A stretch of 64,000 nt of DNA from Buttiauxella noackiae ATCC 51607 (GTDB taxonomy: Bacteria; Pseudomonadota; Gammaproteobacteria; Enterobacterales; Enterobacteriaceae), in assembly GCF_001654865.1 (NCBI RefSeq), contig NZ_LXEO01000014.1, positions 62,001-126,000 on the forward strand, read 5' to 3'. The notes beneath the pieces were generated by a model. It ran no database searches, was not told the origin of the DNA, and saw only the letters and a program-made list of their open reading frames with translations. A program made the position numbers and the translations under genes. The first letter of the stretch is position 1; the number at the start of each line of letters is the position of its first letter. Shown here piece after piece: positions 1 to 12,536 of this stretch.

Positions 1-1438
1 CCTCGACGGCGAAGATTTTATTGTCAGATAACCGTACCTGCGGCTGGAAAAATAGGATGAATTGGCCGCTGGTTTGCAGTTTCTCTATTTGTCTCTGCGC
101 TTCAAGGTGGCTGTATTCTTCTACAACATGATTGTAGTTAGGCACCATCTCAATGTTAGTCGGTTGGCTGATTTTCACCTCACCAGTGAGTAAGTCCATG
201 TCATTATTTACAGTGTTTTTTTGTTTTAATGTACTTTTGACAAACGGGTAATAAATGGCCACGCCCAAAGCAACAAGAGCAATGTATAACATTACGGCGG
301 CGCTGGATTCCCCGCTGGCTAACCACACCTTGATAGGCCCTGGTGTAGACCAACTGACGATTGCGGTAATTCGCGGAATAAAACTATAGTAAGTCGCGCC
401 GTACGCCACGACATAAGAGACTAATGGCGTCAGAACGAACGGAATAATCATTACCGGGTTGAGAACAATCGGAAAACCAAAAATTAGCGGTTCGTTGATG
501 TTAAACAATGCCATTGGCCCGGCAATGGTCAGCAGGCGGCGGTGTGGGCTATTTTTCTGCATTAAAATACAGATGACCAAACTCAGTGTATTTCCTGTTC
601 CACCAGAATTGCACCACATGTCATAGAAGACAGGGCTGAGAATGTTGAGTGCGCCGCGTCCTGAATACCAATCGTTAATATTTAATTTTGCTGCAGCAGT
701 AAAGGCAACATCAATGTCCATAAATAGATAATAGCCGTGTAGACCAAAGAACCATGGAACACTGCGCAATAGGACGTATGAAATGCCATTCAGGAAATTA
801 GTGGGGTAAAAATAAAGAGACAGTTGCTCAAAGAAACTCATTGCATGATGTAAGCTAGCTTCAGCCACTAATTTTATAATGCTACTGAATATGGCGATTA
901 TCATTAACGTAACAAAAAATGATACAATCGTAACGTTATTGCTATCTTTCCATTGGCGAACTTTTAACATGTTCTTACTGACGATTTCCTGCAACACATT
1001 ACCAATTATTCCAGAGGCCAAAGCCATAGGAATACTGATATCCAGGAAAAATTGTGCGTTGTCGTCCAGTATTCGCCGGAAAATCATTAATGTACTGATG
1101 CTTAACGCAATACAGTATATTTGCGACAGACGGTTTCTGACGGCCCAGTGAACCGCAACATAGATATTCATCACCAGCGGTGCGAGCGCTAAAAAACCAA
1201 TCTGTAACTGCATAAACCACAGTGCTGCATGGTTAAAACCTGCGGTTTCACAAAGTACCGATGCGGTGATAACCAGGCCACGAACAATCGATAAGGGAAC
1301 TATAGCCATGGTGCTGGCAATAACGGCATGGGCATAGCGATTGTTTAATAACTTGATTTGACTGTTATTTAAACGGTGCAAAATATTGTTTTGTAGCCAC
1401 GCTTTTATCACAAAATTACCTGAAGCAATTACGCTCAT
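1..1438 (-). CDS. PTS EIIC (cellobiose/lactose type) fused to EAL domain, truncated by window edge
   Basis: The frame is open from an ATG at 1438 to the left edge, giving 479 codons without a stop. Residues 1 to about 425 are a polytopic EIIC domain of the lactose/cellobiose (CelB/ChbC) family; the family motifs VPWFFGLHG and NINEP are both visible. After a charged linker (about 425-450) the protein continues into the start of an EAL phosphodiesterase domain (FILFFQPQV followed by the beginning of the VEAL motif at the very edge). EIIC domains bind and translocate sugars, and EAL domains hydrolyse cyclic-di-GMP; I infer that the permease part acts as a sugar-sensing membrane input. No EIIA or EIIB gene is adjacent. 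The catalytic half lies outside the window, so activity cannot be judged. Confidence 0.88.
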   Translation of the reverse strand, partial: MSVIASGNFVIKAWLQNNILHRLNNSQIKLLNNRYAHAVIASTMAIVPLSIVRGLVITASVLCETAGFNHAALWFMQLQIGFLALAPLVMNIYVAVHWAVRNRLSQIYCIALSISTLMIFRRILDDNAQFFLDISIPMALASGIIGNVLQEIVSKNMLKVRQWKDSNNVTIVSFFVTLMIIAIFSSIIKLVAEASLHHAMSFFEQLSLYFYPTNFLNGISYVLLRSVPWFFGLHGYYLFMDIDVAFTAAAKLNINDWYSGRGALNILSPVFYDMWCNSGGTGNTLSLVICILMQKNSPHRRLLTIAGPMALFNINEPLIFGFPIVLNPVMIIPFVLTPLVSYVVAYGATYYSFIPRITAIVSWSTPGPIKVWLASGESSAAVMLYIALVALGVAIYYPFVKSTLKQKNTVNNDMDLLTGEVKISQPTNIEMVPNYNHVVEEYSHLEAQRQIEKLQTSGQFILFFQPQVRLSDNKIFAVE

Positions 1439-1684
1439 AATGGTGTTTTTAAACAGATAACTAAATTTCAAATTGAGTTATCCGGTGTTAAGGGTAAGGT
1501 GAAATAGCTATTTTTCTACATTTATGGGGTTGTTCCCCACAAGTCATGTTGAAATATTATTTTTGTGAATTCACATAAGTAACAAAACGAATACATGGTG
1601 ATAATAAAAATAGTGCTTTTGCGAAATATTAATCTGATTTATTACTGAAAGAGAAGTATAGAAAGAAATCTACCATATTAGTTA

Positions 1685-1710
1685 TGTACATTTCTATACA
1701 TAAGTGTACA
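1685..1710. promoter_or_regulatory. Dyad resembling an RstA box upstream of the EIIC-EAL gene
   Basis: TGTACA occurs at both ends of this 26-bp stretch. Its left part, TACATTTCTATACA (1687-1700), agrees with the RstA box consensus TACATNTNGTTACA at 10 of 12 fixed positions. It lies about 250 bp upstream of the EIIC-EAL start and about 130 bp beyond the rstA stop. Binding by RstA is an inference. Confidence 0.35.
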
Positions 1711-1781
1711 GAGTTAAAACGAACGCAGTGAGGCAATGAAATATATTCGGAGGGATTTTGCAGGGAAGTACTTTAATCAGC

Positions 1782-1808
1782 ATAACCGTTCATGCGATGA
1801 ACGGTTAT
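1782..1808. terminator. Perfect 12-bp inverted repeat after rstA
   Basis: Arms 1782-1793 and 1797-1808 are exact complements around a 3-base loop, about 30 bp past the rstA stop codon. It could end rstA transcription, but there is no clear T-run on either side. Confidence 0.45.
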
Positions 1809-1840
1809 TTATAGCGTTAAGTAAGTTAAATACTCGGCAT

Positions 1841-2569
1841 CTAAACTTCGCTTTCCCAGGCATGTGGGGCGAACAAATAGCCTTTATTACGCACTGTTTT
1901 GATACGAAACGGTTCAGTAGCACTGTCGTAGAGTTTCTTTCTCAGGCGTGAAATAGCGACGTCGACGCTACGATCCAGGCCGTCGTAAGTCACCCCACGC
2001 AAGTTTTTAAGCAACGCATCGCGATCCATAATTTGCCCTGCGTGAGTTGCCAGTTCCCAAAGCAGATCGAAATCAGCAGTGGAAAGTGTGATGTTCTCTG
2101 AACCTAGCGTGACCTGACGGTTGACAGGGTCAATGCACAGCGCACCAAAGCGCATAGCTTTGTGTGGTTTAAGCGCTGTAGGGCTGCTTTCAACAGTATG
2201 TTGTGCAGAAACGCGTTGGCGTAAATGCAAGCGTAAGCGTGCCAGAAGAACAGCTGGAGGCGTAGTTTTGAGGATATAGTCGTTAGCGCCCATCTCCAGT
2301 GACAATATGTGGTTCATATCGCTATCCAGGGAGGTAAGTAGCACAATCGGGCCATCCCACTGAGGGCGTAAGTCACGGCACAATGTCATACCATCTTTAC
2401 CAGGGAGCATGACATCGAGCAAGACAAGGTCAGGGCGCTGCTGATGAATGGTTGCTTCAGCACAATCACCACGGCTTTCAACAATAACGTCAATGTCATG
2501 TTTACCGAGGTAAGCTGCAATTAACGCTCCTACTTCAGGATCGTCTTCTACGTATACGATTTTGTTCAT
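1841..2569 (-). CDS. rstA: Response regulator RstA (OmpR family)
   Basis: This 242-residue protein has a receiver domain (about 1-118) with the phospho-acceptor Asp52 in VLLDVMLPGKDG and the conserved Lys in LKTTPP, followed by an OmpR/PhoB winged-helix DNA-binding domain (about 145-235) ending in GYLFAPHAWE. It closely matches E. coli RstA, the regulator partnered with sensor kinase RstB and linked to PhoPQ, low Mg2+ and acid responses. The partner gene rstB, which directly follows rstA in E. coli, is absent downstream, and the small gene ydgC is also missing between it and folM. Here RstA appears as an orphan regulator unless rstB lies elsewhere. Confidence 0.97.
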   Translation of the reverse strand: MNKIVYVEDDPEVGALIAAYLGKHDIDVIVESRGDCAEATIHQQRPDLVLLDVMLPGKDGMTLCRDLRPQWDGPIVLLTSLDSDMNHILSLEMGANDYILKTTPPAVLLARLRLHLRQRVSAQHTVESSPTALKPHKAMRFGALCIDPVNRQVTLGSENITLSTADFDLLWELATHAGQIMDRDALLKNLRGVTYDGLDRSVDVAISRLRKKLYDSATEPFRIKTVRNKGYLFAPHAWESEV

Positions 2570-2644
2570 AGCCCGATACTTTGGATCAAAAAGAAAACAT
2601 ACACTGCAAAAGGTTTTAATGCCATAAATCGAGGGTAAACAAAA

Positions 2645-3358
2645 TTATCTAAGCGGCCTGCCGCCATCGACGCAATGGGTGCGCCCTGTGACGTAACTGC
2701 TGTTTAACAGGTAAGTGACTAACCCAACTATTTCTTGTTCGCCCGGCACTATTTTCATCAATGATTTATTCAATGCTTCTTTCCGATACTCGATATCATC
2801 GTGCTCATTGAACATGATCATTGCCGGAGCAATAGCATTCACTTTGATTTCAGGTGCCAGTTTGCGGGCAAACGAACGAGTCATATTATCAAGTGCAGCT
2901 TTACTGGCGGCATAGGCAATATGCTTATCGCTTCCACGTTCTACAACGTAATCTGTGAAATGAATAATATCGGCACCGGAATGCCCACCTCCACGCAATA
3001 ACGGCTCAAGAAGATGATTGAGAAGGTAGGGGGTATTAACGTGGATTTGTAGCATTTCAGCCAGCGTTTGCGCCGGTGATGAGTGAGGAGATTCCGCAAG
3101 CCAGGCACTGGCATTGTGCAAAATGGCACGCAGGCCTTTGCAATGCTGTGTTACGTTCAAGGCAAATTGCTCAATGCCCTGATTAGTTGAAAAATCTGCG
3201 AACAGGCAAGTTGCCCCAGCCTGTTCCAGTTCATCAACCGCTGGATAACGGGTACGGTAACTGATGATGACGGATTGCTCCTGGGCCAGAAAGTGCCGTG
3301 CCAGTGCCAGGCCAATTCGTTTACCTGCACCAGTAATCAAAATGGGACGATCCATCAA
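2645..3358 (-). CDS. folM: Dihydromonapterin reductase FolM
   Basis: This 237-residue short-chain dehydrogenase/reductase has the N-terminal NADPH-binding stretch ITGAGKRIGLALA (about 8-20), the HNASAW segment, the catalytic YAASK motif and a C-terminal DGGRPLR end. In E. coli FolM reduces dihydromonapterin to tetrahydromonapterin and has weak dihydrofolate reductase activity. It lies 28 bp downstream of ydgI on the same strand and is probably cotranscribed with it. The first or second Met (3358 or 3355) could be the start. Confidence 0.95.
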   Translation of the reverse strand: MMDRPILITGAGKRIGLALARHFLAQEQSVIISYRTRYPAVDELEQAGATCLFADFSTNQGIEQFALNVTQHCKGLRAILHNASAWLAESPHSSPAQTLAEMLQIHVNTPYLLNHLLEPLLRGGGHSGADIIHFTDYVVERGSDKHIAYAASKAALDNMTRSFARKLAPEIKVNAIAPAMIMFNEHDDIEYRKEALNKSLMKIVPGEQEIVGLVTYLLNSSYVTGRTHCVDGGRPLR

Positions 3359-3386
3359 CGACTCCTTGCTATTGTTCTCTGGAGAT

Positions 3387-4769
3387 TTACTTTACCAGTA
3401 CCCATGTTGCAGGAAACGCAGCCACCAGCATCAGGAAAATGACCGATCTTTCCTTGAAGTTAAGTTTGATGTCATGCGTATGCGTACTGCGCGTATACAT
3501 AAAGACTAATAATCCTGGCGCATACAGTACCACCGAAAGCAATAAATGCATGGGACCTGATGCATATAGCAACCATAAGCCATAAATGCATGCACCAAGG
3601 CCAATTGCTTTATGTAAAGGCCGCGTCGAGACTTTTAGTAAAAAGGCACCAACCAGGAAGTAGGGAACCAGAATCATCTCTGAAGCGATTGTCAGCAGCG
3701 TGTTATAATCTGAACCCGTCAACCAAATCAACACAAGGCAAATCTGCACACTAATATTGGTAAGCCATAAAGAAGCAGACGGCGCGTTATTCTTGTTTTG
3801 ACGAGCAAAAATTTTCGGGAAGGCCTTATGTGTGGCTGCAAGATAGGGTACTTCCGCAGCCATGATAGTCCAGCTCAGATAGGCACCACACACTGAAACA
3901 ATGAGTCCAGCAGCAATAATGACTTCACCCCAAGGGCCTATCATTTCGACCATCAATCCGGCCATTGAAGGATTGCGCATTCCGGCGAGTTCCGGGCGGG
4001 CAATCACCCCCAGCGAAAGCAATGTTACGAGCAGGTACACGCCTAATGCCGCAATAACAGCAAGAAGTGTTGCTCGCCCGACATCATTTTTATTACGCGC
4101 ACGAGCAGAAACCACCACCGCACCCTCAACACCAATAAATACCCACAGGGTAATCAGCATGGTGTTCTTCACCTGCTCCCAAACGGGAACACCCAGCGCA
4201 ATACCGCTAAAATCAAGGGTGAAGGTATGAAGTTTAAAGGCCAAAGCGGCGAGAACGATAAACAGACCTAACGGTAATAACTTCGCAAGAGTGGCAACGA
4301 GATTGATACTGGCCGCTGTTTGCACTCCGCGAAGTACCAGGAAGTGGACCATCCACAGTAGCACCGAAGCCCCAATAATTGACTGCCAGGTATTCCCATC
4401 ACCAAACAGGCGTAGTTCTGGTGTATCAGTGAAGAAACTCAGTGCGGAGAAAACAATGACCAGGTAGGAGACATTAGCGATCACGGCGCAAAGCCAATAG
4501 CCCCATGCGGAGAAAAATCCGATCAGTTCGCCAAAACCTTCTCGTGCATAGGTGAATATTCCACCGTCCAGATCGGGCCGTAGGCGGGTTAGCACCAACA
4601 TTGCCAGCGCCAGCAATAAAATCCCTGCACCTGTAATAGCCCAGCCAATCAGTAATGCTGAGGGACTGGCCACACTCGCCATGTTTTGCGGCAGGCTAAA
4701 TACACCAGCACCGAGCATCGAACTCAATACCAATGCAGTTAATGCGGCGAGGCCAAGCTTCTTTTCCAT
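3387..4769 (-). CDS. ydgI: Basic amino acid/polyamine antiporter YdgI (APA family, ArcD-like)
   Basis: This 460-residue inner membrane protein has about twelve hydrophobic segments and the APA-family start LSSMLGAGVFSLPQNMA in TM1. It matches E. coli YdgI, usually described as an arginine/ornithine-type antiporter; the substrate has not been firmly established and cannot be read from the sequence. It precedes folM with a short gap and follows ydgH on the same strand, as in E. coli. No arginine deiminase genes are nearby. Confidence 0.92.
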   Translation of the reverse strand: MEKKLGLAALTALVLSSMLGAGVFSLPQNMASVASPSALLIGWAITGAGILLLALAMLVLTRLRPDLDGGIFTYAREGFGELIGFFSAWGYWLCAVIANVSYLVIVFSALSFFTDTPELRLFGDGNTWQSIIGASVLLWMVHFLVLRGVQTAASINLVATLAKLLPLGLFIVLAALAFKLHTFTLDFSGIALGVPVWEQVKNTMLITLWVFIGVEGAVVVSARARNKNDVGRATLLAVIAALGVYLLVTLLSLGVIARPELAGMRNPSMAGLMVEMIGPWGEVIIAAGLIVSVCGAYLSWTIMAAEVPYLAATHKAFPKIFARQNKNNAPSASLWLTNISVQICLVLIWLTGSDYNTLLTIASEMILVPYFLVGAFLLKVSTRPLHKAIGLGACIYGLWLLYASGPMHLLLSVVLYAPGLLVFMYTRSTHTHDIKLNFKERSVIFLMLVAAFPATWVLVK

Positions 4770-4914
4770 AGCAGTCCCGTGATATTCAAATAAGACCCAG
4801 AATAATTATCATGCTTTTGTGCATAAAAATGGTGGGTAACACTAAGGCGCGGAATTTTACGGAGTGTAGACGCTGCTTGCAATGACATGAGCCATAAAAT
4901 GCTCGGGAAATAAA

Positions 4915-4939
4915 AAAAGGGTGGCAGATCCACCCTTTT
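4915..4939 (-). terminator. Rho-independent terminator of ydgH
   Basis: A perfect 10-bp stem (4915-4924 with 4930-4939) around a 5-base loop is followed on the minus strand by a T-run (A7 on the plus strand at 4912-4918). It lies 16 bp beyond the ydgH stop. Confidence 0.9.
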
Positions 4940-4955
4940 GCTACAAAAGCTGCGC

Positions 4956-5900
4956 TTATTTATACAAATCAGCGCTAATTGTCATGTTGCCGCCACGTTC
5001 GTCCCATTGACGGGTGATGTGGTAGTACTTAGCACCTTTCTTGGCCGCACGTTTGGCAACCTGGTAAGAAATTTCAGTACCGCTGCCATAGTGGCCAGTG
5101 AATTTCACGCTATCAAACGGAACCATTTGAGCGGCAGTCACTTTATTGAGTTCCTGAATTTTAGTGCCATCTGGCAGCGTTACAGTGTAACGCCCACCTT
5201 TACTTGTTTGTGTTTCAAAGAAGCGACCAACATCAGAGCTTGGCATGCTTGAACTTGCTACACCTGGAATCTCAACTTTGGCCGCTGCAGCACCACCGGC
5301 AGCCAGCGCTGCTTTACCCGCTTCTGAGTCAGCAGGAATCGCGTCAGCGCTTTGCAGAACACGTTTTTTCGCATCTTTTTTATAGATGAAGGCCGTAATA
5401 CGCTGGTTACCACCGGAGTTTGCATCAACCTGGCGCACAATAAAGAAGGAGTCGGCTCCTTTTTCTTTAGCTGCACGGGTGATCACATCGTTAACTTCAG
5501 GTTGGCTGCGGTAAAAGCCCTGGACTGTCACAGTATCGAATGGCTCAAGCGCATATGCCTGGTCTTTCGGTAACTCTGTCACGCCATTGATGACGCGATT
5601 TGACGTATTATCGGCTTTAGGGGCATCAGCATGATACACATCAGCAACTACGCGCCAGTTACCGCTATTACTGGCATCGTTAGTGCTCTGAACATAGAAA
5701 GATGCAGCGCCGATCTTATCCGCACGACGGGAAACAGCATCGACAGCGTCACTAATAGCATTAAAACGACCGGTGATAGTAATGCGATCAAATGGTTTAA
5801 GAGCCGCAGCTTGATCCGGTGTCAGTTCCGTTGCTGCCTGAGCAGACAGCGTCGTTAAGGAAATAAGTGCTGACGCCAGAAGGGTGTTCTTGAGCTTCAT
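4956..5900 (-). CDS. ydgH: Periplasmic DUF1471 (YhcN-like) protein YdgH
   Basis: The chosen ATG at 5900 gives 314 residues, the length of E. coli YdgH, and a clear signal peptide (MKLKNTLLASAL through AQA, cleavage near residue 21). A longer upstream in-frame start exists but would add 38 basic residues before the signal peptide. Three DUF1471 repeats follow, recognisable by repeated LKPFDRITITG, LEPFDTVTVQG and MVPFDSVKFTG strands and by segments such as GADSFFIV and GAKYYHIT. The protein is secreted to the periplasm; its molecular role is unknown, with DUF1471 proteins linked to stress and biofilm. It has its own terminator and is divergent from pntA. Confidence 0.95.
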   Translation of the reverse strand: MKLKNTLLASALISLTTLSAQAATELTPDQAAALKPFDRITITGRFNAISDAVDAVSRRADKIGAASFYVQSTNDASNSGNWRVVADVYHADAPKADNTSNRVINGVTELPKDQAYALEPFDTVTVQGFYRSQPEVNDVITRAAKEKGADSFFIVRQVDANSGGNQRITAFIYKKDAKKRVLQSADAIPADSEAGKAALAAGGAAAAKVEIPGVASSSMPSSDVGRFFETQTSKGGRYTVTLPDGTKIQELNKVTAAQMVPFDSVKFTGHYGSGTEISYQVAKRAAKKGAKYYHITRQWDERGGNMTISADLYK

Positions 5901-7950
<2,050 letters not shown>

Positions 7951-7957
7951 GGGGTAA

Positions 7958-9349
<1,392 letters not shown>

Positions 9350-9375
9350 TTTTATTAGAACATCAGTTATTTCTT

Positions 9376-9401
9376 AAACCGCCTTTCGGGGCGGTTTTTT
9401 T
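9376..9401 (+). terminator. Rho-independent terminator of pntAB
   Basis: A GC-rich hairpin (AACCGCC, loop TTTCG, GGCGGTT) followed by a run of T lies 27 bp after the pntB stop. Confidence 0.93.
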
Positions 9402-9524
9402 GTATTATTTAAAAACAACACTATCAATACGAAGGAAGATCAATTCAGATGGGAGTAGTAATATTGTGATGATGCAAGCCGCACGATACAATTAATAAAA
9501 ATACAGTTATCACGGTTGTTGTTT

Positions 9525-9827
9525 ATGAAAAGAGTTATCATTTTTAGTGCCGCATTAATTCTCTCAGGCTGCGTTACCCACCGTTGGGTAAAAGAGGGTG
9601 CAACCGAACAGGACAAGAATATGGCAGAAACGGCCTGTAAAGCGGAAGCGTTAAGGGGCCTGCCTCCCGACTATGTGGTTAACAGCAAAACCACAACAAA
9701 AGATAAAAAACACAATTCAAGCAGTACAAACTACTCGTCTATAGATGCCAATGAAATTAAACGTGGAATTCTTGAAAAGGATTGCATGTATCAGAAAGGG
9801 TGGTCGCAAATAGACGTTCAGAATTAA
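9525..9827 (+). CDS. Small lipoprotein of unknown function
   Basis: I do not recognise the family. The ATG at 9525 gives 100 residues beginning with a typical lipoprotein signal (MKRVIIFSAALILSGC, lipobox LSGC with Cys16). A TTG nine bases earlier is a weaker start. The mature part is polar and rich in Lys, Thr, Ser and Asn (KTTTKDKKHNSSSTNYSS), with two further cysteines (in TACKAEALRG and EKDCMYQKGW) that may form a disulfide. It stands alone between the pntAB terminator and a bidirectional terminator shared with uspE. Confidence 0.75.
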   Translation: MKRVIIFSAALILSGCVTHRWVKEGATEQDKNMAETACKAEALRGLPPDYVVNSKTTTKDKKHNSSSTNYSSIDANEIKRGILEKDCMYQKGWSQIDVQN

Positions 9828-9914
9828 TCTAATGAAGGTTGTTATATTAATAAATATCCTTTGTTAAATTTATTATCTTTCTTGTTCTAATTATTTTAAA
9901 TAGATCAGGATATT

Positions 9915-9946
9915 AAAAATGCCGCTGTTGAGCGGCATTTTGTTTT
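9915..9946. terminator. Bidirectional terminator between the lipoprotein gene and uspE
   Basis: An AAAATGCCGCT/AGCGGCATTTT hairpin with a GTTG loop is flanked by A and T runs, so it can end transcription from both converging genes. Confidence 0.88.
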
Positions 9947-9970
9947 TACTGTACAGTTAAACTCTGGCGG

Positions 9971-10921
9971 CTAATCATCTTCTTCGTCATCCATTTCTAC
10001 CGGCGTTTGGTAATCATCAGGTTTGATGACCAGTAAATCGCAACGCAAATGGTCGATAACCTGTTCCGCAGTATTGCCAAGGAATGCTGCAGAAAGCCCG
10101 GTGCGGCCTACCGTACCGAGCACTACGATACCAGCTTGCAAATGTTCCGCGAGATCAGGAATCACTTCTTCCGGCAATCCTTTCTCAACGTGAGTCATCT
10201 TTTCATCGATCCCGAATTTTTGGCGTAACGCTTTCATCGCAACTAAATGCTGGCCGCGAATGGCATCGTTATAAACGCTGGGGTCAAAATCAGGGAGTTC
10301 GATGGCAATATTAATTGGGGTTATTGGGTAGGCACCGACAAGGTGAACTTCAGTGTGGTTAACATCCTCGGCTAAACGAATGGTTTCTTTAACCAGCTTT
10401 TCATTGAGCGCATTGTGGTACTGCTCTTCACTGGCGAGGTTTACCGCAACGACAGCTCGGCCACCTTCAGGCCACGGTTTTTCATTAACCATCCATACCG
10501 GGCTTGGGCACTTACGCAACAAATGCCAGTCGGTTGGTGTGAAAATTACCGCTTCCAGTTTATCGTGCTGATGCGTCATTTTGAGCACCAGATCATGACC
10601 ACCGCTGATCACTTCCTGAATAATTGCCTCGAAGGGACGATTATGCCAAACCACTTTAATCTCAATTGGTACACCCGAATCGATGTAGTACTGGGCTTGT
10701 TCTTTTATCCAGGCCGCACGTTGGCTAATGACGCCTTTGCGCATAGCTGTGCGTTCATCCGGTGACAGAAGGGTGGTCATTTCGTAGGAAAAATCATAGA
10801 TAGGCAGAAATGCTTTGATCCTGCCACCAATCCGTTGATGCAAATAAACCGCACGTCGCAGGGCGGGTTGATCGTCCTGATTAGGATCTATAGCGACTAG
10901 CATGTTTTGATACTTTGCCAT
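9971..10921 (-). CDS. uspE: Universal stress protein UspE
   Basis: This 316-residue cytoplasmic protein is a tandem of two Usp domains (about 1-150 and 155-305). The second has the nucleotide-loop-like end [36 protein letters not shown]. Length and sequence match E. coli UspE, involved in stress resistance, motility and adhesion. It lies next to fnr as in E. coli. Confidence 0.97.
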   Translation of the reverse strand: MAKYQNMLVAIDPNQDDQPALRRAVYLHQRIGGRIKAFLPIYDFSYEMTTLLSPDERTAMRKGVISQRAAWIKEQAQYYIDSGVPIEIKVVWHNRPFEAIIQEVISGGHDLVLKMTHQHDKLEAVIFTPTDWHLLRKCPSPVWMVNEKPWPEGGRAVVAVNLASEEQYHNALNEKLVKETIRLAEDVNHTEVHLVGAYPITPINIAIELPDFDPSVYNDAIRGQHLVAMKALRQKFGIDEKMTHVEKGLPEEVIPDLAEHLQAGIVVLGTVGRTGLSAAFLGNTAEQVIDHLRCDLLVIKPDDYQTPVEMDDEEDD

Positions 10922-11001
10922 ACAGGTCTCCTTACAACTGCTTAACCACAGTCTGTAAATTAAGATTAACCCATATGCGATGAATGAAACAGGTGATAAG
11001 T

Positions 11002-11046
11002 CTATGTGGGATCAATAAATCAGGAAAATTTACTTATCCCACATAG
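11002..11046 (-). terminator. Inverted repeat between fnr and uspE
   Basis: Perfect 11-bp arms, CTATGTGGGAT (11002-11012) and ATCCCACATAG (11036-11046), are separated by 23 bases just after the fnr stop. It could act as the fnr terminator, although no T-run follows. Confidence 0.4.
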
Positions 11047-11057
11047 GAAAGGAGATA

Positions 11058-11810
11058 CTACGCGACGTTACGCGATTGACCAGCGAGTTGCGCAAGAAGA
11101 TCGGTATTTTCGATGGTAATGTACTTTCCTTTCACGGCCAGCATGCCACTTTTCTGGAAACGGCCTAACAGGCGACTGATGGTTTCCACCGTCAATCCAA
11201 GGTAGTTACCGATATCGCCACGCGTCATGGTCAAACGGAATTCCCGAGGGGAGAAACCGCGCTGGGCAAAGCGACGTGAAAGATTGTAGATAAATGCGGC
11301 CAGACGCTCTTCTGCATTCTTTTTGGAAAGCAGCAGAATCATATCCTGGTCACCCTTAATTTCGCCGCTCATCAAACGCATCATCTGCTGGCGCAGATTA
11401 GGCATTTTACCCGACAAATCATCAAGGGTTTCGAATGGGATTTCGCAAACCATGGAGGTTTCCAGTGCTTGTGCAAAGCTTGGATGCATACCCGTGCCAA
11501 TAGCGTCAAAGCCCACAAGATCGCCTGCTAAATGGAAGCCGGTAATTTGCTCGTCACCTTGTTCAGTGATGGTGTAGCTCTTGATGGTCCCTGAACGAAT
11601 TGCGTACAGCGACTTCAGCTCATCACCGGCCTTAAACAGGGTTTGTCCCTTCTGAATAGGCTTCTTACGCTCGATGATATTATCAAGCTGATCAAGCTCA
11701 TGTTCATTGAGCGTGAAGGGGATGCATAATTGGCTGATGCTGCAATCCTGGCAATGGATAGCACAACCGCCAGACTGAATGCGTCGAATAATTCGCTTTT
11801 CAGGGATCAT
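11058..11810 (-). CDS. fnr: Fumarate/nitrate reduction global regulator FNR
   Basis: The ATG at 11810 gives [10 protein letters not shown] and 250 residues, exactly as in E. coli; upstream in-frame Mets would add a leader that overlaps the FNR box. The [4Fe-4S] ligands Cys20, Cys23, Cys29 and Cys122 (in SMVCEIPF) are present. A cyclic-nucleotide-binding-like fold is followed by a helix-turn-helix whose recognition helix [10 protein letters not shown] keeps the E-SR residues that read TTGAT. FNR switches genes between aerobic and anaerobic growth. An FNR box 20 bp upstream of the start indicates autoregulation. Confidence 0.98.
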   Translation of the reverse strand: MIPEKRIIRRIQSGGCAIHCQDCSISQLCIPFTLNEHELDQLDNIIERKKPIQKGQTLFKAGDELKSLYAIRSGTIKSYTITEQGDEQITGFHLAGDLVGFDAIGTGMHPSFAQALETSMVCEIPFETLDDLSGKMPNLRQQMMRLMSGEIKGDQDMILLLSKKNAEERLAAFIYNLSRRFAQRGFSPREFRLTMTRGDIGNYLGLTVETISRLLGRFQKSGMLAVKGKYITIENTDLLAQLAGQSRNVA

Positions 11811-11829
11811 AGATATGCTCGGGCCGTTA

Positions 11830-11843
11830 TTGATATTGGTCAA
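11830..11843 (-). promoter_or_regulatory. FNR box in the fnr promoter/leader
   Basis: On the minus strand it reads TTGACCAATATCAA, matching TTGAT-N4-ATCAA at 9 of 10 positions. It lies 19 bases before the fnr ATG, in the same place as the autorepression site known in E. coli. Confidence 0.85.
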
Positions 11844-12008
11844 TTTTAACATCTTTTTCTTGAGCACGTAAGTATGATGAAAGCGCATTCAGAATATATC
11901 AGCCAATAACCCTGTGGTTATAGAGCTATCCTATTGAAATTAATGGAACTGTACATTTATCCGCATTATTATTATGTGAATAAAGAACATCCCTCTGTAC
12001 ATAATGCG

Positions 12009-12524
12009 CTAGAGCAACAAATATCCTTCATGTCGCAACAACCACTCTTTTCGACTCACACCTCCGGCATAGCCCGTCATTGTGCCATTACGGCCAATCA
12101 CACGATGACATGGCACCACTACGCTTACTGGGTTTGAACCATTTGCAGCGCCCACCGCTCGTGCAGCACCGGGTCTGCCTAATTGGTCTGCTAGCTGCCC
12201 GTAATGCATGATTTGCCCGCAAGGAATGGCGCGTAATGTTTGCCAGACCTCACGTTGAAAGGCGGTTCCCGCAGTAGCGGTAGGGAGTGTTTCAATTATC
12301 GCCAAATCACCTTCGAAATAGTCGCGAAGTTTATCGCTCAACCCGTCTGGATTTTTGCACGCCACGCGCTGATAGCCGCTGACACCATAATGAAGACCGA
12401 GCAATTGCACCATTCTGTCGCTATGTTCTTCCCATTCCACTGCACGCAGGTGGTATTGCTCGTCGCAAATGACCCATAAAGGTCCTAGCGGTGTATCAAT
12501 CTTGTCTTCTAACAGTGTCAGCAT
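12009..12524 (-). CDS. ogt: Methylated-DNA-protein-cysteine methyltransferase Ogt
   Basis: This 171-residue DNA repair protein removes O6-alkyl groups from guanine in one suicidal transfer. The active-site PCHR motif is intact with Cys139, the same number as in E. coli Ogt, preceded by [13 protein letters not shown]; the helix-turn-helix stretch and the C-terminal KEWLLRHEG are present. It starts 12 bp after the abgT stop on the same strand and is probably read through from the abg genes, as gene order in E. coli also suggests. Confidence 0.97.
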   Translation of the reverse strand: MLTLLEDKIDTPLGPLWVICDEQYHLRAVEWEEHSDRMVQLLGLHYGVSGYQRVACKNPDGLSDKLRDYFEGDLAIIETLPTATAGTAFQREVWQTLRAIPCGQIMHYGQLADQLGRPGAARAVGAANGSNPVSVVVPCHRVIGRNGTMTGYAGGVSRKEWLLRHEGYLLL

Positions 12525-12536
12525 TTCATTCTCCGG

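Larger units (their letters stand above)
1439..1840. other. AT-rich intergenic region between rstA and the EIIC-EAL gene
   Basis: These 402 bases contain no convincing gene. In E. coli the kinase gene rstB would follow rstA here, but no rstB-like frame is seen. The stretch holds a dyad around 1685-1710 that resembles an RstA box, and a perfect 12-bp inverted repeat at 1782-1808. A 71-codon plus-strand frame starting at 1736 runs antisense into rstA and looks spurious. Confidence 0.7.

Noticed and set aside
1736-1951. 71-codon plus-strand frame starting upstream of and running into rstA
   Set aside because: It overlaps rstA antisense, has no ribosome site and shows no recognisable protein features.
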